Shown piece by piece: positions 28,361 through 36,994 of a stretch of DNA of 64,000 bases. The position numbers and the translations under genes are program-made. The first letter of the stretch is position 1. Every line of letters starts with the position of its first letter. The stretch lies in contig NZ_JAQSDA010000013.1 in the NCBI RefSeq assembly GCF_029945685.1, positions 80,793 through 144,792 on the forward strand. Direction: 5' to 3'. The stretch comes from Polaromonas sp. Lineage in GTDB: Bacteria; Pseudomonadota; Gammaproteobacteria; Burkholderiales; Burkholderiaceae_C. A model generated the notes under the pieces. The model did not search any database. It was not told the DNA's origin and saw only the letters and a list, made by a program, of their open reading frames with translations.

Positions 28361-29707
28361 ATGAGCAAAAAAGTCTTCATCAAAACCTTCGGCTGCCAGA
28401 TGAACGAGTACGACTCGGACAAGATGTCCGACGTGCTGCACGCCGCCCAGGGATACGAGCCCACCAGCAATGTGGACGAGGCCGACCTGATCCTGTTCAA
28501 CACCTGCTCGGTGCGCGAGAAAGCGCAGGAAAAGGTGTTCAGCGACCTCGGGCGCGTCAAGCACCTGAAGAAGAAGGGCGTGCTGATCGGTGTCGGCGGC
28601 TGCGTGGCCAGCCAGGAGGGTGACGCCATCATCGAACGCGCGCCCTATGTCGATGTGGTGTTCGGGCCGCAGACCCTGCACCGCCTGCCCGATCTGCTGG
28701 CCCGGCGAGTCAGCCTGGGCAAATCGCAAGTGGACATCAGCTTTCCCGAGATTGAAAAATTCGACCACCTGCCGCCGGCCCGCGTGGAAGGTCCCAGCGC
28801 CTTTGTCAGCATCATGGAAGGCTGTTCCAAATACTGCAGCTACTGCGTCGTGCCCTACACGCGCGGCGAGGAAGTCTCGCGCCCGTTCGAGGACGTGCTG
28901 GTGGAAGTGGCGGGGCTGGCCGACCAGGGCGTGCGAGAGGTGACGCTGTTGGGACAGAACGTCAACGCCTACCGCGGACCGATGGGCGGCACCGCCGACA
29001 TCGCCGATTTCGCGACCCTGCTCGAATACGTCTCCGACATTCCCGGCATCGAGCGCATCCGCTATGTCACCAGCCACCCCAACGAATTCACGCAGCGCCT
29101 GATCGATGCCTATGGCAAGCTGCCCAAGCTGGTCAATCACCTGCACCTGCCGGTGCAACACGGTTCCGACCGCATCCTGATGGCGATGAAACGCGGCTAC
29201 ACGGCGATGGAATACAAATCCACCATCCGCAAACTGCGCGCGATCCGCCCCGACCTGGCCATGAGCAGCGACTTCATCGTCGGTTTTCCCGGCGAAACCG
29301 ACGACGACTTCAGCAAGATGATGAAACTGATCGATGACATCGGCTACGACACCTCGTTCAGTTTCATCTTCAGCCCGCGGCCCGGCACGCCGGCGGCCAA
29401 CCTGCCCGACGAGACGCCGCACGCGGTCAAACTCGCGCGGTTGCAGCGCCTGCAAGCGGCGATCGACGACAGCGTGCGCGCCATCAGCGCCAGCCGCCAG
29501 GGCACGACGCAGCGCATCCTGGTCGAAGGGGCTTCGCGCAAAGACCCCACCGAGCTGATGGGCCGCACCGAGTGCAACCGCGTCGTCAACTTCAGGGGCC
29601 AGCCCCGCCTGATCGGCCAGATGGTGGACGTGACCATCACCGAAGCCTCGCAACGCTCCCTGCGCGGCGAAGTGCTGCACAACGAAGAACCCGCGCTGAG
29701 CGCTTGA
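28361..29707 (+). CDS. miaB: tRNA-2-methylthio-N6-dimethylallyladenosine synthase
   Basis: Radical-SAM methylthiotransferase that turns i6A37 into ms2i6A37 in tRNAs reading UNN codons. The 448-residue protein has the N-terminal MTTase cluster cysteines ([32 protein letters not shown]), the radical-SAM triad Cys155-x3-Cys159-x2-Cys162 ([19 protein letters not shown]) and a C-terminal TRAM domain ([28 protein letters not shown]). The start is the ATG at 28361. Confidence 0.97.
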   Translation: MSKKVFIKTFGCQMNEYDSDKMSDVLHAAQGYEPTSNVDEADLILFNTCSVREKAQEKVFSDLGRVKHLKKKGVLIGVGGCVASQEGDAIIERAPYVDVVFGPQTLHRLPDLLARRVSLGKSQVDISFPEIEKFDHLPPARVEGPSAFVSIMEGCSKYCSYCVVPYTRGEEVSRPFEDVLVEVAGLADQGVREVTLLGQNVNAYRGPMGGTADIADFATLLEYVSDIPGIERIRYVTSHPNEFTQRLIDAYGKLPKLVNHLHLPVQHGSDRILMAMKRGYTAMEYKSTIRKLRAIRPDLAMSSDFIVGFPGETDDDFSKMMKLIDDIGYDTSFSFIFSPRPGTPAANLPDETPHAVKLARLQRLQAAIDDSVRAISASRQGTTQRILVEGASRKDPTELMGRTECNRVVNFRGQPRLIGQMVDVTITEASQRSLRGEVLHNEEPALSA

Positions 29708-29743
29708 AGTCATACGCAGTGCCCCCGCCGGCAAGGCCTCCCC

Positions 29744-31165
29744 ATGCTTGAGCGCGTTTCCTTCCGCCAGCTGCTGGTGGCCGCCTTCTTGCTGATTGCC
29801 GGCCTGCTGGCCGCCGCCTCGCTGCGCGCCGTGTTCACGCTGGAGCAACTCACGATGCAAAGCCGCGACGGCGCGGTGCGCGCGCTCGACCTCAGTGCGG
29901 CCGCCCAGTCCCTGAACGAGCGCAGCGTGACAATGGAACGCACGGCGCGCCAGTCGCTGGTGTTGTCCGACCGTGTGCTTCGCGAGCGCTTCGACGAAGC
30001 CGCGGCCGATGCCAGAACCGTGCTGGCGCGGCTGGGCCTGCAGAATGTGCCCGCTGCCCTGGTCAGCGACTGGAAGAACCACTTGCACGCTGTCACCGCG
30101 CTGCTGTCCGGCTCGCCCGATACCGCGCTCGACAGGGACCGGCAGGTCGCGCAGGAATTCCGCGAGCTGGACCGCATCAATGCGGCGATTGCGCAGCAGG
30201 TCCGGCAGACCATTGCCAGGCAAAACCGCAGCCTGCTCGACACGCTGGAAGACCGCCGCCGGCAATTGACACAGCAGGTGCTGGGCGCGATCGGGCTGGC
30301 GGTCCTGATGGCGCTGGCGTTCGGCATCTGGCTCACACGGCCACTCAACCGCCTGGAAAAAGCCATCATCGGCCTCGGCGAGAATCGCCTGGACGAGGCC
30401 ATCCGCATCGACGGTCCGGCCGACTTGCAGCTGGTCGGGCAAAGGCTGGAATGGCTGCGGCTGCGGCTGGTGGAGCTGGACGCCGACAAGTCGCGGTTTT
30501 TGCGTCACGTCTCGCACGAACTCAAAACCCCGCTGGCTTCGCTGCGCGAGGGCGTGTCGTTGCTGGAGGACGGCGTGGCCGGAGAACTCAGCGCCAACCA
30601 GCGGGAAGTGGCCAAAATCCTGCGCCACAACACCGGCCTGCTGCAAGGCCAGATCGAGGACCTGCTGCGCTTCAACGCCGCGGCGTTTGAGGCCCGCCAG
30701 CTGCGCCGGGAAAAAACCGACCTGCTGCAGCTGATTGAAGAACAGGTGGAAGGCCAGCGCCTGCAGTGGCGCGCGCGCGATCTGCAGGTCCAGGTCGAGG
30801 GTCCGGCGCTGCAGGCCGAGGTGGACCGCGACAAGCTGGGAACCGCCATCGCCAACCTGCTGTCCAACGCCATCCGCTTTTCTCCGGTCGGGGGCAGGAT
30901 ACGCATCCGGCTGAGCCCGTTCGCCGAGGTCGTGCACATCGACATGGACGACGAAGGTCCGGGGATCGCCTACGACGACCACGCACGCATTTTTGAACCC
31001 TTTTACCGCGGCGAGCGACAACCGCCGCAAGTGGTACGTGGCAGCGGCATTGGCCTGTCCATCGTCCACGAGTACATTGCTGCCCATGGGGGCCGGGTGC
31101 AGTTGCTGCCGGACGGCCCGGGTGCACATTTCAGGATAGAACTTCCCCATGCTTTCACGTCTTGA
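29744..31165 (+). CDS. glrK: GlrK/QseE-type sensor histidine kinase
   Basis: 473-residue inner-membrane kinase. It has an N-terminal membrane segment (LLVAAFLLIAGLLAAASL), a periplasmic helical sensor to about residue 180, a second membrane segment (LGAIGLAVLMALAFGIWL) and a HAMP-like linker (TRPLNRLEKAIIGLGENRLDEAI). The HisKA domain carries His258 (FLRHVSHELKTPLASLREG) and the HATPase domain has N-box NLLSNAIRFSP plus DEGPGIAYDD and GSGIGLSIVHEYIAAHGG. With the lipoprotein and sigma-54 regulator genes overlapping downstream, it matches the enteric glrK-qseG-glrR operon. Confidence 0.88.
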   Translation: MLERVSFRQLLVAAFLLIAGLLAAASLRAVFTLEQLTMQSRDGAVRALDLSAAAQSLNERSVTMERTARQSLVLSDRVLRERFDEAAADARTVLARLGLQNVPAALVSDWKNHLHAVTALLSGSPDTALDRDRQVAQEFRELDRINAAIAQQVRQTIARQNRSLLDTLEDRRRQLTQQVLGAIGLAVLMALAFGIWLTRPLNRLEKAIIGLGENRLDEAIRIDGPADLQLVGQRLEWLRLRLVELDADKSRFLRHVSHELKTPLASLREGVSLLEDGVAGELSANQREVAKILRHNTGLLQGQIEDLLRFNAAAFEARQLRREKTDLLQLIEEQVEGQRLQWRARDLQVQVEGPALQAEVDRDKLGTAIANLLSNAIRFSPVGGRIRIRLSPFAEVVHIDMDDEGPGIAYDDHARIFEPFYRGERQPPQVVRGSGIGLSIVHEYIAAHGGRVQLLPDGPGAHFRIELPHAFTS

Positions 31166-31778
31166 GGCCTTCGGCCCCGTTTTCCGCCGCCCCCTGCCCT
31201 GGGCGCTGGCCCTCAGCCTGGCTGCCGGCTGCACCGTGCCTGCCCCAGCTCCGGCCAGGCCGGACACGGCGCCCACGACGGCGGCCCCCCCTGCAACGCC
31301 ACCAGCACCGGGAAACGCCGTGTTTTTCGAGGCAGACCTCGTCACGCCCCTGCTGGCCTACGCCGACCGGCTGCGCAGCCTGCCCGGCCCCGAACTCGCA
31401 CAGGAAATCGCCCGGCTGGGCAACGCCGCATCAACGGGCGACCAGCTGCGCCTGGCCCTCGCGCTGAGCCAGACCCGGCAGCTCCACGATCTGGTGCGCG
31501 CCCAGGAACTGCTGCAGCGCGCCCTGGCCAACAACAGCGAGGAAGCCCGGCCGCTGCACGGCCTGGCGCGCCTGCTGGCCGCGCGTTTTGCCGAACAGCG
31601 GCGGGTCGAAGACCAGCTTGACCGGCAGAACCAGCAGCTGCGTGACCTGCAGCGCCGCCTCGAACAGACGCAGGACAAGCTCGACGCGCTCAAGGAAATC
31701 GAACGCAGCCTGAGCAGCCGCCCCCCGGCGGCCCCGGCATCGTCGCCACGCGGCCGCACCCGGCCACCGGGACCATGA
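31149..31778 (+). CDS. QseG-like lipoprotein with coiled coil
   Basis: 209-residue probable outer-membrane lipoprotein. The signal sequence ends in the lipobox LAAGC with Cys28. A Pro/Ala/Thr-rich linker follows, then a helical domain (about 55-150, VFFEADLVTPLLAYADRLRSLPGPELAQE) and a coiled coil (about 155-190, EQRRVEDQLDRQNQQLRDLQRRLEQTQDKLDAL). It overlaps glrK by 17 bases and glrR by 4, as does qseG in enterics, where the lipoprotein modulates GlrK activity. Sequence similarity to QseG is low, so the name rests on position and architecture. Confidence 0.75.
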   Translation: MLSRLEAFGPVFRRPLPWALALSLAAGCTVPAPAPARPDTAPTTAAPPATPPAPGNAVFFEADLVTPLLAYADRLRSLPGPELAQEIARLGNAASTGDQLRLALALSQTRQLHDLVRAQELLQRALANNSEEARPLHGLARLLAARFAEQRRVEDQLDRQNQQLRDLQRRLEQTQDKLDALKEIERSLSSRPPAAPASSPRGRTRPPGP

Positions 31779-33196
31779 CCGCCCCCAAGTCTCACCTGCT
31801 GGTCGTCGACGACGACGCCGACATGTTGCGCCTGCTGACCATGCGGCTGACAGCGGCCGGTTACCGCGTCAGCGCGGTGGGTTCGGCCGAAGCCGCCCTG
31901 ACCCAACTCGAGATCGAACGCCCGCAGCTGGTACTCAGCGACGTACGCCTGCCCGGCAAAGACGGTCTGGCGCTGTTTGACGAGATCCGCAGCCAGCACC
32001 CTTCGCTGCCGGTGATCCTGCTGACAGCCCACGGCACCATTCCCGACGCGGTGGAAGCCACCGAACGCGGCGTGTTCACCTACCTGACGAAGCCATTTGA
32101 CGGCAAGGGCCTGGAGGGCAAGATCGCGCAGGCCCTGGCACTGAGCGCCCCGGTGCCCTCCGCACCGGCCGGCGAGTCGCCGGCCTGGCAAAGCGGTTTC
32201 ATCAGCCGCTCCAGCCGCATGGCGGAAACCCTGGCGGAGGCGCGCATGGTGGCCCAGTCGGACGCCAGCGTGATGTTGCGCGGCGAAAGCGGCACCGGCA
32301 AGGAACTGCTGGCCCAGGCGATTCACCAGGCCAGCCCGCGGGCTGCCCGCCCCTTCATCGCGGTGAATTGCGGCGCCATTCCCGAAGCCCTGCTCGAGTC
32401 CGAGCTTTTTGGCCACGTCAAGGGCGCCTTCACCGACGCCTCGGCCAACCACAAAGGACTGTTCCAGGCCGCAGAAGGCGGCACCCTGCTGCTCGATGAA
32501 ATCGGTGACATGCCGCTGGCCCTGCAGGTCAAGCTGCTGCGGGTGCTGCAGGAGCGCACCGTCCGCCCGCTCGGGTCCAGCCAGTCCATCCCGGTCGATG
32601 TGCGCATCCTCTCGGCAACCCACCGGGACCTCGATGCGGCCATGGCCGAAGGCCAGTTCCGCACCGACCTGTATTACCGGCTCAATGTGGTCACGCTGAC
32701 CCTGCCCCCCCTGTCCGAACGGCGCGAAGACATTGCGCTGCTGGCCAATCACTTTCTCGTCAAGCTGGCCGGAAAATACGGCAAACGCCTGAGCGGCTTT
32801 GCACCGGAAGCCATCAAGGCCCTGAACACCGCCGCCTGGCCAGGCAATGTGCGCCAGCTCTACAACGTGGTCGAACAGGTGTGTGCGCTGGCCAGCACAC
32901 CTTTGATCCCCCTGACCCTGATTCAGCGCGCGCTGCGCTCGCCCAGTGTGCAGGTGCTCACCCTGGCCGAAGCACGCCAGCGCTTCGAGCGCGAGTACCT
33001 GGCCGGCCTGCTCAAACTGACCGACGGCAACGTGGCCGACGCCGCGCGGCTGGCAGACCGCAACCGCACCGAGTTTTACCGCCTGCTGCAAAAACACAGC
33101 CTCACGCCGGGCCACTTCAAAACCGACCCGGTGAGTTCCCCCGCTGACCCTGTCGCCGAAGAGCGACAGGGCCAAGTCCCTGATTCCAAACACTAA
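31775..33196 (+). CDS. glrR: GlrR-type sigma-54-dependent response regulator
   Basis: 473-residue NtrC-family activator. The receiver domain has phospho-acceptor Asp56 (LVLSDVRLPGKDG). The AAA+ domain has Walker A GESGTGKELLAQAIHQ and Walker B GGTLLLDEIGDMPL. The C-terminal Fis-type HTH is LTDGNVADAARLADRNRTEFYRLLQKH. The loop that contacts sigma-54, normally GAFTGA, reads GAFTDA here, with Asp221 instead of Gly. Expected to bind TGTC-N10-GACA sites; two such sites lie at its 3' end and just downstream, in front of opgG. Confidence 0.88.
   Translation: MTAPKSHLLVVDDDADMLRLLTMRLTAAGYRVSAVGSAEAALTQLEIERPQLVLSDVRLPGKDGLALFDEIRSQHPSLPVILLTAHGTIPDAVEATERGVFTYLTKPFDGKGLEGKIAQALALSAPVPSAPAGESPAWQSGFISRSSRMAETLAEARMVAQSDASVMLRGESGTGKELLAQAIHQASPRAARPFIAVNCGAIPEALLESELFGHVKGAFTDASANHKGLFQAAEGGTLLLDEIGDMPLALQVKLLRVLQERTVRPLGSSQSIPVDVRILSATHRDLDAAMAEGQFRTDLYYRLNVVTLTLPPLSERREDIALLANHFLVKLAGKYGKRLSGFAPEAIKALNTAAWPGNVRQLYNVVEQVCALASTPLIPLTLIQRALRSPSVQVLTLAEARQRFEREYLAGLLKLTDGNVADAARLADRNRTEFYRLLQKHSLTPGHFKTDPVSSPADPVAEERQGQVPDSKH
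33151..33168. promoter_or_regulatory. GlrR-type binding site 1 (TGTC-N10-GACA)
   Basis: TGTCGCCGAAGAGCGACA matches the enteric GlrR consensus TGTC-N10-GACA exactly. The palindrome extends to 8-bp arms (CCTGTCGC / GCGACAGG). It lies within the last codons of glrR, about 180 bp upstream of the -24/-12 promoter, a normal enhancer distance. Confidence 0.6.
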
Positions 33197-33217
33197 ACTC
33201 CTCACGCGGCTGATAGT

Positions 33218-33235
33218 TGTCGTCCGGAGGCGACA
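33218..33235. promoter_or_regulatory. GlrR-type binding site 2 (TGTC-N10-GACA)
   Basis: TGTCGTCCGGAGGCGACA, a second exact TGTC-N10-GACA site with arms extending to TTGTCG / CGACAA. It is 67 bp from site 1 and about 110 bp before the -24/-12 promoter at 33329-33345. Confidence 0.62.
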
Positions 33236-33268
33236 AAAACAGGGTTCAAGCAGCCTCTTTCACGGCCT

Positions 33269-33293
33269 GATTCCACGATCCACACGTGGAATC
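33269..33293. promoter_or_regulatory. Perfect 9-bp inverted repeat before opgG
   Basis: GATTCCACG and CGTGGAATC separated by ATCCACA. It lies between the GlrR-type sites and the -24/-12 promoter. It could be an operator for another factor, an IHF-like bend region or a transcript hairpin; no T-run follows, so it is a poor terminator for glrR. Confidence 0.45.
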
Positions 33294-33328
33294 CATTCAA
33301 GCCTTTGATTTAAAACAGCTTTTTCAGG

Positions 33329-33345
33329 TTGGCACAGGGTTTGCC
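33329..33345 (+). promoter_or_regulatory. Sigma-54 (-24/-12) promoter of opgGH
   Basis: TTGGCACAGGGTTTGCC has the invariant GG (33331-33332) and GC (33343-33344) separated by 10 bases, and matches TTGGCAC-N5-TTGC at every conserved position. Expected transcription start is about 33355-33356, one or two bases before the opgG ATG (33357), implying a nearly leaderless message. No Shine-Dalgarno sequence is seen before that ATG, which agrees. Confidence 0.68.
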
Positions 33346-33356
33346 CTAGTCAATCC

Positions 33357-34934
33357 ATGCACGCTGTTTTGCCCCGCTTCACCGCGCCTTTCCTGCACCT
33401 GCGGCCAGCACGCTTTTTTGCCCTGCTGGGCCTGTGTGTGGCGCTCACCAGTGCCCATGCCTGGACTCTGGACGATGTGGGTGCCTTGGCGCAACAACGT
33501 GCGCAAACCCCCTACCAGCAACCACGTGCCGCTGTTCCCGCCGAACTGGCGGCCCTGGACTACGACGGCCTGCGTGACATCCGTTTCAAGGACGACAAGG
33601 CCTTGTGGCGGGCTGACCAGTTGCCCTACGAAGCGAAGTTTTTCCATGTCGGCCGGCAGACCGACGCGGTTCACATTCACGAGTTGTCTGCCCAGGGCAA
33701 CAAGCTCCTGCGCTACAGCGCCGACGACTTCACCTACGGCAAGAACCAGCTGGACCCGGCGCGCTGGGGTGATATCGGCCATGCCGGATTTCGCATCCAC
33801 ACCTCGCTCAATTCGCCCGCCTACAAGGATGAGCTGATTGCCTTTCTGGGCGCCAGCTACTTCCGCGCCCTGGGTGCCGGCCAGCGTTATGGCCTGTCGG
33901 CCCGCGGCCTGGCGGTGGACCCCACCGGCGCAAAGCAGGAAGAGTTTCCGCGCTTCACCGATTTCTGGCTGGAAAAACCAGCGCCCGGTGCAAAGCAGGT
34001 CACGGTGTATGCCCTGCTGGATTCGGCGCGCATGACGGGCGCCTACCGCTTTGACATCCGCCCAGGGGAAGAAACGGTCACCGAAGTGCACGCCCGCATC
34101 TTCATGCGCGCAGGCGCTGGTCCGCGCGTGGCCACCTTGGGTGTGGCGCCGCTGACCAGCATGTTTTTCTTCGGTGAAAATCAGCCCCGCGCGGGCGACT
34201 TCCGGCCTGAAGTGCACGACTCGGACGGCCTGATGGTCGCCACCGGCGAAGGCGAGTGGCTGTGGCGCCCGCTGCAGAACCCGACGTCCCCGCTGGTGAC
34301 CTCTTTCAGCATGAAAAACCTCAAGGGTTTTGGCTTGATGCAGCGTGACCGCGCCTTCAGCAACTACGAGGACACCGAAGCCCGCTACGAGCTGCGGCCC
34401 AGCGCCTGGGTGACCCCGCTGGGCGACTGGGGCGCCGGCCGTGTCGAGCTGTTGCAGTTTGCGACGCCTGACGAAACCCATGACAACGTGGCCGCCTATT
34501 GGGTCCCGGAAAAAACCCCGATGCCCGGCCAGTCGCTTGATCTCGCGTGGCGGATTGGCTGGCAAGGCACCAGCCAGCAGCGCCCGCCCAACGGCTGGGT
34601 GACCCAGTCGCGCCGCGGCACCGGCTACAGCAAGCTCAACGCCGAGGCCCTGGCCCAGCAGACACAGTTTGTCATCGACTTTGCCGGGCCGGCCCTGGAT
34701 GCGCTTCCGGAGGGCGCCAGAGTGGAGGCGATCACCACGGCCAGCAGCAACGCCCGCGTCGTTGAAAGCATCGCTTACCGCAACCCCGCCACCGGCACCT
34801 GGCGCATGAGCCTGCGCGTGCAGCGCCTGGACACCCCCGCCAACCAGAACGCCCAACCCATCGAGCTGCGCGCCTTTCTCCAACATGACACTCACACACT
34901 GACCGAAACATGGACCAACCTGATCACACCCTGA
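33357..34934 (+). CDS. opgG: OpgG/MdoG, glucan biosynthesis protein G
   Basis: Periplasmic protein of 525 residues needed for osmoregulated periplasmic glucan synthesis. A signal peptide (FFALLGLCVALTSAHAW) precedes the MdoG domain, recognisable from DYDGLRDIRFKDDKALWRADQLPYEAKFFHVG, HTSLNSPAYKDELIAFLGASYFRALGAGQRYGLSARGLA and MFFFGENQPRAGDFRPEVHDSDGL. The ATG at 33357 is the only start that keeps the signal peptide. The 3' end overlaps opgH by 25 bases. Confidence 0.95.
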   Translation: MHAVLPRFTAPFLHLRPARFFALLGLCVALTSAHAWTLDDVGALAQQRAQTPYQQPRAAVPAELAALDYDGLRDIRFKDDKALWRADQLPYEAKFFHVGRQTDAVHIHELSAQGNKLLRYSADDFTYGKNQLDPARWGDIGHAGFRIHTSLNSPAYKDELIAFLGASYFRALGAGQRYGLSARGLAVDPTGAKQEEFPRFTDFWLEKPAPGAKQVTVYALLDSARMTGAYRFDIRPGEETVTEVHARIFMRAGAGPRVATLGVAPLTSMFFFGENQPRAGDFRPEVHDSDGLMVATGEGEWLWRPLQNPTSPLVTSFSMKNLKGFGLMQRDRAFSNYEDTEARYELRPSAWVTPLGDWGAGRVELLQFATPDETHDNVAAYWVPEKTPMPGQSLDLAWRIGWQGTSQQRPPNGWVTQSRRGTGYSKLNAEALAQQTQFVIDFAGPALDALPEGARVEAITTASSNARVVESIAYRNPATGTWRMSLRVQRLDTPANQNAQPIELRAFLQHDTHTLTETWTNLITP

Positions 34935-36889
34935 CGCCCCGCAGCCTGCTGCGCGAAGAACGCCATCCGAATTCGGTCACCGCGCCGCCGGTACGTCGCG
35001 GCTCCATGGCGCCGCGCCCCTGGCGCGGCTTCTGGAGCAGCCTTTGCACGGCCGCGCTGGGGCTGACACGTCCGCCCGCCAGCCGCCCTCTGCCGCTGCA
35101 GGAGGTACAGAAGCGCCAGCCCTGGCAACAAGCTGCCGCGCGGCGCAGGGCCGTCTTTGTGATGCTGACGGTACTCAGCACGGTCCTCGCCACCAGCCTG
35201 TTCGCCGACATGCAGCCCGACTACGACAGCGCCTGGCTGCAGTACGGCCAACTCGTGCTGTTTGCGCTGCTGTCCGCCTGGGTGGTCACCGGTTTCATGA
35301 CGGCCATGATGGGGTTTTACGTGACGATTCGCGGCGACAAACATGCCCTGTCGGCCAGACATGTCCAGCACCATGCCCTGGACGCCGGCACCCGGACGGC
35401 CATCATCATGCCGATCTGCAACGAGGATGTGCGCACCGTGTTCGCGGGCCTGCGCGCCACCTGTGAATCAGTCGCGGCGACCGGCCAGGTGAAAGCCTTC
35501 GACGTGTTTGTGCTGTCAGACACCAGCGACCCGGCCACCCAGAAGGCCGAACGCGCCGCCTGGGAAGACCTGCGCACCCAGCTGGCCGCCCAGCCCGACC
35601 AGCCCCACGTCGAGGTCTACTACCGCCTGCGCAAGCGCCGCACCGACCGCAAGGCCGGCAACGTGGCCGATTTCTGCCGCCGCTGGGGCAAGGACTACCG
35701 CTACATGGTGGTGCTTGACGCCGACAGCGTGATGAGCGGTGACTGCCTGGTGGCCATGGTCAAGCTGATGCAAGCCAACCCGAGCGCCGGCATCATCCAG
35801 ACCGCCACCCAGGCCATCGGCCATGTCACCCTGCACGCCCGGGCGCAGCAATTCGCCTCCCGCGTCACGGGTCGCCTGTTCACGCTGGGCATGCAGTTCT
35901 GGCAGATGGGCGAGTCGCACTACTGGGGCCACAACGCCATCATCCGGATCGAGCCTTTCATGCAGCACTGCGCGCTGGCGCGTATCAAGGGCTCGGGCGG
36001 CATGTCGGGCAGCATCATGTCGCACGACTTTGTCGAAGCCGCGTTGATGCGCCGCGCCGGTTACCACGTCTGGCTGGTCGCCGATCTGGTGGGCAGCTAC
36101 GAACAACAGCCGCCCGACCTGCTGGCCGAACTTCAGCGCGATCGCCGCTGGTGTCAGGGCAACCTGCAGAACTCGCGCCTGATTGCCGAGCCCGGCATCC
36201 ATCCGGTGCACCGCTCGATGTTCGGCACGGGCGCCATGGCCTATCTGTCGGCACCCTTGTGGCTTTCTTTCCTGACGCTGGGAACAGCACTATGGCTCTC
36301 CGGCACGCCCATGGTCAGCGACTGGGTCAGGCTGCCCGGCGAACTCCTGACCTTGTGGGCCTGGACCTTGTCGATGCTGTTTTTGCCGCGTCTCCTGGGC
36401 ATTGCAGCCGTGCTGATCAAGCGCCAGCAGCAGGCCTACGGCGGCACCGTCAGCCTGCTGCGCAGCGCGCTGCTGGAAACCCTGGTGGCCCTGCTGCAGG
36501 CGCCGATCCGCATGCTCGCGCACTCGCTGTTTGTGCTGGTCGCGCTGACCGGGCTCAAGCTGGAGTGGAAATCGCCACCGCGCGAAGCCGCGGCGGTGCC
36601 GTGGCGCATCGCGTTGCAACAACTCGCGCCCATGAGCGCCGTGATTGTGCTGCTCGCCGCCGGCATCACGCTGATTGACGCCAGCGCGCTGGTCTGGCTG
36701 CTGCCCGTGGGCATGCCGCTGCTGCTGGCCATCCCGATGACGGTGTTGACCAGCCAGGTTGGCTTCGGCACGGCCATGCGTGCGCACCACTACTTGCTGA
36801 TTCCTGAAGAGACCCGGTCACCGGCGGTGCTGCGCCGCGCCTGGCTGCATGCCAGCCCGCGGGCGCGGCCGCGGCTGCAAGCGGCGTGA
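34910..36889 (+). CDS. opgH: OpgH/MdoH, glucan glucosyltransferase
   Basis: 659-residue inner-membrane GT2 glucosyltransferase that makes the linear beta-1,2-glucan backbone. It has two N-terminal membrane segments, a cytoplasmic GT2 domain (AIIMPICNEDVRTVFAGLRAT, the Asp-x-Asp in VVLDADSVMSGD, acceptor Asp in SGSIMSHDFVEAAL, and QRDRRWCQGNLQ) and about five C-terminal membrane segments. E. coli MdoH is about 190 residues longer, mostly at the termini; the N-terminal FtsZ-interacting region of enteric OpgH is therefore reduced here. It overlaps opgG by 25 bases. Confidence 0.95.
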   Translation: MDQPDHTLTPRSLLREERHPNSVTAPPVRRGSMAPRPWRGFWSSLCTAALGLTRPPASRPLPLQEVQKRQPWQQAAARRRAVFVMLTVLSTVLATSLFADMQPDYDSAWLQYGQLVLFALLSAWVVTGFMTAMMGFYVTIRGDKHALSARHVQHHALDAGTRTAIIMPICNEDVRTVFAGLRATCESVAATGQVKAFDVFVLSDTSDPATQKAERAAWEDLRTQLAAQPDQPHVEVYYRLRKRRTDRKAGNVADFCRRWGKDYRYMVVLDADSVMSGDCLVAMVKLMQANPSAGIIQTATQAIGHVTLHARAQQFASRVTGRLFTLGMQFWQMGESHYWGHNAIIRIEPFMQHCALARIKGSGGMSGSIMSHDFVEAALMRRAGYHVWLVADLVGSYEQQPPDLLAELQRDRRWCQGNLQNSRLIAEPGIHPVHRSMFGTGAMAYLSAPLWLSFLTLGTALWLSGTPMVSDWVRLPGELLTLWAWTLSMLFLPRLLGIAAVLIKRQQQAYGGTVSLLRSALLETLVALLQAPIRMLAHSLFVLVALTGLKLEWKSPPREAAAVPWRIALQQLAPMSAVIVLLAAGITLIDASALVWLLPVGMPLLLAIPMTVLTSQVGFGTAMRAHHYLLIPEETRSPAVLRRAWLHASPRARPRLQAA

Positions 36890-36918
36890 ATTCGGGCAGG
36901 CCGGCCAACAACGCTCGA

Positions 36919-36978
36919 CCGCTATAAATTCAATAGCTGTTTGCGCCCACCGGACAAGGAAATGGCGCCATTTTTCAT
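36919..36978 (+). repeat. Family A interspersed repeat, copy 3
   Basis: Between the convergent opgH and ffh genes. Hairpin GCTAT-AAATTCA-ATAGC, then TGTTTGCGCCCACCGG, a diverged middle and GGCGCCATTTTT. It fills most of the 105-bp gap. Confidence 0.7.
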
Positions 36979-36994
36979 GTGAAGGCCAAGGGGA

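Noticed and set aside
28319..31345. A 1008-codon minus-strand open frame
   Set aside because: It lies antisense to miaB and glrK, both unmistakable, and its product shows only His/Gln/Arg-rich low-complexity sequence.
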